Of a DNA stretch of 24,288 nucleotides, positions 19,085 to 24,288 are shown piece by piece; positions within the stretch are counted from its first letter, which is position 1; every line of letters begins with the position of its first letter. Position numbers and translations under genes: made by a program. The notes beneath the pieces were generated by a model that had not been told where the DNA came from, did no database searches, and was given only the letters and a program-made list of their open reading frames with translations. The stretch lies in NCBI GenBank assembly GCA_000969725.1, contig JXSR01S018746.1; one strand, 5' to 3'. This DNA is from Ophiothrix spiculata. Lineage: Eukaryota; Echinodermata; Ophiuroidea; Amphilepidida; Ophiotrichidae.

Positions 19085-19640
19085 ATACTTTGAACTCTTT
19101 TTTTTTCATTCATTTTTCTGCAGTTTTGCAAGTACACTTTATTTATATTTAGAATGAATTAACAGCTTTGCGGAAGATTACCTGAAATAGCAGAATACGT
19201 AACTAATAACAATGAACATCAGGAACATTATATATTCGTATCTGTATCCTCATCATAGCTGTTATATGGTCGGTTCAATCCAATTTTTTGTATCTAGACT
19301 CTGGCTGTCCTAATTAAAAAAAATGTACTTACCACAAAACATTTACACGTAAACCTAAATATTGCATCACATTGTCCAATAGAGTCAGTGCAGTCGATCG
19401 AAGTAGTAGATGTGCTATAAATAATTGTCCAAGGTGATGATACCATTTTCTTTACACTCGTTAACAGTTGGTATCAGGAAATATTGAACCAAATAGAAAA
19501 TAAAATACATATTCATGTTCAGCACAAAAATGTATTTCGGGTAACGCACATTTTCGTTCAATTCTTAGTACATAGAGTTACTACTTTCTGGCTTATGATT
19601 AATATAAAATTATAAACGAAAGTGATTGTAAATTAGGTAA
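19085..19640. other. Copy B-only segment
   Basis: Homology to copy A stops after GACGAATTAGCTT and resumes at TTCTTATGCCTACCTGTA. Copy A has only about 60 bases between these points. The intervening 550 bases show no inverted ends, tail or open frame that I can recognise, so insertion in B and deletion in A are equally likely. Confidence 0.5.
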
Positions 19641-20856
19641 ATAATTCTTATGCCTACCTGTATATATGTGCACACATAAATGTTCATAAAATTCAACAAT
19701 ACTATAGTAACTTGTTTAAAGATAGTATGTTTACAAATGAGAAATAAGATAAGTTCTTGAAAAATGTCTTGTAAATGCTATAACATTTATAAACACATAG
19801 CATAATGTAAAAAAAAAAAAAAAAACATTGTGGCCGTTAAATGCATTTACATTAATAGGTTAAATAATAATCAACGTTATACACTTACTACCTCTGAGTC
19901 AACTTTTATAGATTCAGTCAAGTTATTGCAAAGATTTCCCTCAAAATTTAGACGTTTTTTTATATGTGTTTTAAGTACAAAACTTGATCAGCATATGTTT
20001 ATAAGGATTCGAAAGTGTACCAAAAATGCTTCTGGAAGTTATGTTAAAGCCCTTTACTTGTTATTTGTTATGTAATCTGTATGTGCCTATACCTAACACA
20101 AAGTGTGATATATTTTTTTGTACATTTCGAACAAAATATTTATTAAATGGCAAAGAGAGAACAAATAACAAATGCCTAATATCATGTTAGTGGGTTTTAA
20201 TGTTTATTACTAAGGGGCTTGGTACATCCTCTTGATGTTGTTTTGTTTGCATGAAAAACGTACTCTCAGACCTTAACCGGGCATTTGAACTTGGTAATTT
20301 TATTTCATTTCGATATAATGATGGCAAATGACAAACATCATATAAGCTAAAAGTTAATATTCATATGCGATTTTGTAAATTATCCGTTTGTAGGAGACAA
20401 GGGTAATCAAATTAATTATTACTTGTTTTAATAACAACTAAATATATATAAAACTAAACTGTTATTATTAGTTTATTTGTTGGTGTAAATAAAGTGGAAA
20501 TAAACATATCTTGACGCCTATTTAATTTCAGCATTCCATTTTATCAAAATTTTTGTTCATTTTGTTCTCATATTTAAAAACAGAATTATCAGGTAATACT
20601 GACTGATCACGTAAATGACATGTGAACACGAAACGAAACGGATATCAGTTAACCATGGGGGCAAACAGATCTCACTATTTGACCAGGGATTTCTATTTAT
20701 CATCATGCTCTAGACATACTTATCAAGTGGATTCACGCAAATGCATTGTCACGCACGTCACAGGTGCAGTTATAACGGATGTAATCTGAGTATTATTGTC
20801 AGGACTCCGTTGAAGTAGTTCTAACATTTATTTCTAAGAATAAAAATTGAGGAAAA

Positions 20857-21290
20857 ACAAACCTTTTAAGATGACAGATACCGCCGGGAACCATTCCACG
20901 TTCACCATAAACCTATTTTTGGAAATGGGGGGCGTTGAAGGATCATTTTGTGCTTTACTTCCAAGCATTTTCTCTTTGCGCAGTCAAGCAAGTGTGACCA
21001 AGACATTCAATCACTTTTGATTATCACTCTACTACAGATAAACATTCTATATGACAACTCAACTTGAGTAGAAAAGTGACTTTGACCAAGGTGGGGTCAA
21101 ATCAAACTTGACCTAAAAATCACGTTTCTGACCCATTTTTGTTGTTGCCCCCTTACCAGTACATGAGAAAATTGATCACATTCGGAGTTCCATTTCACAC
21201 CCTACAAGATTACCTATCAAATCTGACCTTCAAATAAATTGTGGTAAAATAGTTTTATCCCAACTTTATGAGCAACCGTGGGCATATGAT
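20857..21290. mobile_element. Foldback element related to 4437-4740
   Basis: The right part (21095-21290) is the reverse complement of 4437-4650. The left part (about 20869-20905, CTTTTAAGATGACAGATACC) matches 4700-4735 directly. The middle, including GACTTTGACCAAGGTGGGGTC, is unique to this copy. Its position between duplicated blocks differs from that of the copy A element, so the two insertions are independent. Confidence 0.6.
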
Positions 21291-21902
21291 GTCTACTTTA
21301 ATTTCAAGGTACGAAGCTCAGATTAAAATATACTTTAATAAGCTCGTAGTCAGTTTTCACTTAATACAAGTTGTACTTATAACAACTATGGTAAGTATTT
21401 GCTTGCAAACTTTAAATCATGTGGGTGGATCAAATGGAAATTGACCGCGGACTGCTAATGGCAGTGGCAAACTGTTGCCTCAAGGTCAAACGTGACAATA
21501 TAACGATCTGCCTTCGTTCATATAATTCAAATGAATGGATAGTAAGAGTGGTGTGATAAGAAGGACTTAGGCAATGACATAATTGAGAATGACAACGTTA
21601 TTGAAGTCATTTTTTGCCTAAAGCAATTTCAGTCACAACTCTAAAGAGAATAAAAACGTTTACTTCAATAGCTTTTAATACATCGTTTTCATTTCTGAAT
21701 GATCAAATGAAGCCTTAGCTACCTTAATGCTATTTAGTATTTAGTATTTGAGTAATATATACACATTGAATCTACTTACAGGTTCTGCAAAAATCTAATA
21801 CTAGATGTGGGCATTTTACTCCCTTATTAAACACATATTTATTATAGCCATATAGTGATATATATAGTGTTTCATGAAATAAATTAAGATAAAATAAAAC
21901 AG

Positions 21903-22355
21903 AAATATTAAGTCGTTTCAAACATTATACTCGTGTAAATGCCTTATTATCAGCTAATATATTATCTGTTAAAATCGTTAAACATACTATTTTTATTGTG
22001 ATAGATTTTAAGATACGTTTTTCAAAAAATAGTAAGTTAATACTATATCATGTATTTTAACCGTAGGTTATTTGATGAAAATCCGGGGATAATTATGACT
22101 AGGTTATTTACTTAATGTCAGACACCCAGTAAATGAATAATTAACTACCGTTTTATCAAAACTAAACTCTTGCATCATCATTCTAGTGATCTTGCATTTT
22201 AAGTATGCTGACGCATGAGAAAGAAAATAATGTGAAGTATAACACTTGTTTAAATTTCAATCGTAATAAGATATGGCCTGAATCAAACTATACCAACTTG
22301 TTGTAAAATGCATTTAATTGCATAGTTGTATTAAATAAGTTTACTTTAAGAAATT
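21903..22355. other. Gene-free stretch
   Basis: This is AT-rich sequence between the end of A/B homology and the inverted-repeat-bracketed LINE. I see no gene, RNA or repeat structure. Confidence 0.45.
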
Positions 22356-22451
22356 TGCCTATGGAAAAAATGAATAAATATTTTGACGGTGTTCGATAAG
22401 TTCCTTGCTAGTGGTAGAAGAAAATGCGTTATGCACTTGTCATAAATATAG
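22356..22451 (+). repeat. Left arm of inverted repeat bracketing a LINE
   Basis: GGTGTTCGATAAGT, GTGGTAGAAG and TTATGCACTTGTCATAAATAT correspond to the reverse complement of 24085-24140 (GGTGTTCAGTAAGTGCC, TGGTAGAAGG, CTATGCACTTGTTGTTAATAT). GCCTATGG before it corresponds to the complement at about 24255-24262. About 100 bases present in the right arm are missing here. Confidence 0.6.
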
Positions 22452-22494
22452 AATGTTCAGTCTTTTATTTCCATAAAAACATTGAAAACATAAG

Positions 22495-22724
22495 CAATAG
22501 AACAAATAAATAACATATTTATGGAGGAGTAGACTGGAAGGCCAAAAAGGCCCGTAAATAGCCTACCCCTTGAAACAAAAATACACTACACAATGGACAA
22601 ACAAAATCAGATAAATAAACAAGACATGGCAAGGACGGGCACAAAAATTTAAAAAAAGAAAAAAAGAAAAAAGAGGATGCATTAGCATGGGGTAAATTTT
22701 AAGATTTCATTAATTATTTGTACT
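22495..22724 (-). mobile_element. LINE 3' UTR and tail, minus strand
   Basis: On the minus strand the RT stop (22725-22727) is followed by a purine-poor tract complementary to the A/G-rich run at 22648-22676. Next come AAGGGGTAGGCTATTTACGG, a GGCC-TTTTT-GGCC hairpin, CAGTCTACTCCTCC, and an AAATATG...TTATTT tail at about 22495-22515. This layout mirrors the LINE ends near 600-709 and 1834-1950. Confidence 0.7.
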
Positions 22725-23820
22725 CTAGAATAAGGGGTTGTATCGGAAATGTTTACCAGTTTTTGATTCTTTCAATGTTTTTGGAAGTGAGTTCCAAAGA
22801 ATTGGACAAGAAGAACGAATACCAGAACAGGCTTTTTATTGTTGGTTGTGTTAAGGTCATTGACAAGTCGTGTTGAATACCTATGAACATCAGAACGTTT
22901 TGTGAAGTAATATTTGAACGCAACAGGTAGTTCATCAATAGAATATTCGTACACGAACACACAAAGTTCTAATGTAAGTCATTAATTCTGAGAAAATTAC
23001 AATTGGCAAATAATGATGCAGTATGACTTCGGTAGTGACTTTTAGAAACAGTCCTTATTGCCCACTTTTGGAGCTTAATTACAAGTGTTTCCCAAGATGA
23101 GTATACCATAATTTATCTAAGGCAATATTAAAGTACAATACAGTGTGTGCAAAATGGGGGGTTGAAAATCTCAGCTTGTTAATGACACCAATATTACGAG
23201 ATATGGTTTTGGAAATACAATCAATGTGATTTTTCCATGTGAGAGACTCATCGATTAGCAAACCAAGAAATTTAGTATATTTAACCCTTTCCAGAAAAGT
23301 ATTATCTAAGACAATTGTTAAATTATCGCGTACTTCAGAAGTCATATGAAATGTTTCTAAGACTATATAGTTAGTTTTGCTAGCATTTACTGATAATTTA
23401 TTTGCCTTGAACCAGTTGCTGACTTCACTCAATTCATTATTTATGATATCTATATTGTTTCCAATATCCGTATTCGAGTAAGTAATAGTGGTGTCATCAG
23501 CAAACAATCAGAATTTGAGAAAATTTGATGCATAAGTAATATCATTTACATAAAGTATGAACAGAAGAGGGCCTAATATGGATCCATGTGGAACACCAAA
23601 AGCATTTTTTTTCCATATCAGATTCGCAATCATTATAGTATACATATTGTTTTCTATTACTGAGATAGTTTTTGAACCAGTCAAGTACTATACCACGAAA
23701 CCCAAAGAGCTCTTATCTGTGTAAAAGTATATCATGATCAACTAGTGTAAAATGCTTTTGACAGGTCTAAAATATACAAATTGTCTTAAACCTTTCTCAC
23801 AGGCGCTACACCCAAAGACA
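22725..23820 (-). pseudogene. CR1/Jockey-type LINE reverse transcriptase, decayed
   Basis: Read from high to low coordinates, the RT motifs appear in order. LYILDLSKAF (motif A, near 23745-23780) is followed by DHDILLH and DWFKNYLSNRKQYVYYN. Then come GVPHGSILGPLLFILYVNDI (23563-23602) and LFADDTTITYS (motif C, FADD box near 23485-23505). KLSVNASKTNYIV and KYTKFLGLLIDESLTWKNHID then lead to SRNIGVINKLRF. The tail continues in shifted frames: YSIDELPVAFKYYFT, DVHRYSTR and finally PILWNSLPKTLKESK, stopping at 22725-22727. A stop sits just before the FADD box, an extra base interrupts motif A, and several frameshifts follow 23120, so it is dead. The longest intact piece is 142 codons (23079-23507). 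The 5' part, including the endonuclease, is missing. It resembles the family of the 2733-3695 insert, on the opposite strand. Confidence 0.92.
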
Positions 23821-24084
23821 TCAACAACGAAAGGGTTTCAAGACTTGAAAACAATATACTTCCAAGTAGTATAAAAATATTGGGCTGCAGATATCAATAA
23901 TGTCATTAAGATGGATATAAAAGTCTTTATTATTACAAGAAATATCTCTACCTTTATCGATTTTAATGCTCAGTTAGAAACCTCTAAAAAGCAAGATTTA
24001 AATATTTTTAAAATAAAAACGAAAGCAGATATTCATTTGACATTTACCAAATACTCATCAATTGATTTGATTTACATAACATAT
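23821..24084. other. Unassigned flank upstream of the LINE fragment
   Basis: This lies between the last recognisable RT residues and the right inverted arm. It could be diverged upstream LINE coding sequence, but I cannot identify residues that support it. No other feature is visible. Confidence 0.4.
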
Positions 24085-24262
24085 TAACAACAAGTGCATA
24101 GGTATTCTCCTTCTACCACAGGCACTTACTGAACACCCTTTCTATTGCGGTTAAGTTAAGGTCTTAATTAATCTAGTTTTGTTAAGCTTAATCACAAAAT
24201 GATGCATGAAATGCTTCAAAATGTCTGTATTAATCTAGTAAAAATATTGTATGTACCATAGG
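24085..24262 (-). repeat. Right arm of inverted repeat bracketing a LINE
   Basis: This is the reverse-complement partner of 22356-22451. It is longer because it keeps about 100 bases (roughly 24141-24235) absent from the left arm. The arm may continue past the window edge. Confidence 0.6.
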
Positions 24263-24288
24263 CAATAAGAAAGGAAGAGTGCACAATA

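Larger units (their letters stand above)
16128..21902 (+). repeat. Segmental duplication, copy B
   Basis: This is the counterpart of 710-9612, with block correspondences given there. It is shorter because it lacks the LINE, the Penelope-like element, the 1453-2100 block and the 7260-8965 interval. It has its own additional segments at about 18111-18639, 19085-19640 and 20857-21290. No gene is recognisable. Confidence 0.9.

Noticed and set aside
22753-22962. Two overlapping minus-strand frames
   Set aside because: They are frame-shifted pieces of the same decayed LINE RT C-terminus and are reported there.

Overview
This is a gene-poor, AT-rich stretch of animal nuclear DNA, roughly one third G+C by eye. 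I find no intact host protein-coding gene, rRNA, tRNA, CRISPR array or bacterial-type operon. The organism looks like an aquatic invertebrate. It carries CR1/L2-type non-LTR retrotransposons with short A- or TATG-rich tails, a Penelope-like element (PLE), and many small foldback elements. I cannot assign a phylum from the sequence alone.

The main organising feature is a direct segmental duplication. Copy A (about 710-9612) and copy B (about 16128-21902) align in the same order and orientation, with many copy-specific insertions. A third, more diverged and partial relative (about 14640-16127) resembles the end of copy A and runs straight into the start of copy B. This points to an old tandem array of at least three units. 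Because A and B share flanks, each often acts as the empty site for insertions in the other. That defines edges for a LINE fragment (2733-3695), a Penelope-like element (5454-6383) and several foldback elements.

Layout: 1-235 CpG-rich degenerate repeats; 600-709 a probable LINE 3' end; 710-9612 copy A with its nested insertions, including a GC-rich foldback at 7571-7948; 9613-14640 a spacer with LINE 3' ends and C-terminal reverse-transcriptase (RT) remnants on the minus strand plus a small hAT-like element (11881-12019); 14640-16127 the partial third unit; 16128-21902 copy B; 21903-24288 a decayed minus-strand LINE RT (22495 to about 23820) bracketed by diverged inverted repeats.

The only substantial uninterrupted coding sequence of recognisable family is the 192-residue GIY-YIG endonuclease portion of the Penelope-like element (5620-6198). 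That element has perfect 148-bp inverted repeats and a perfect 13-bp target-site duplication, so it looks young. Its repeats contain a hammerhead-ribozyme-like core in which positions 3 and 8 are jointly changed from C/G to U/A. Nothing here suggests genes acting in a pathway; the window is a record of duplication and transposition.
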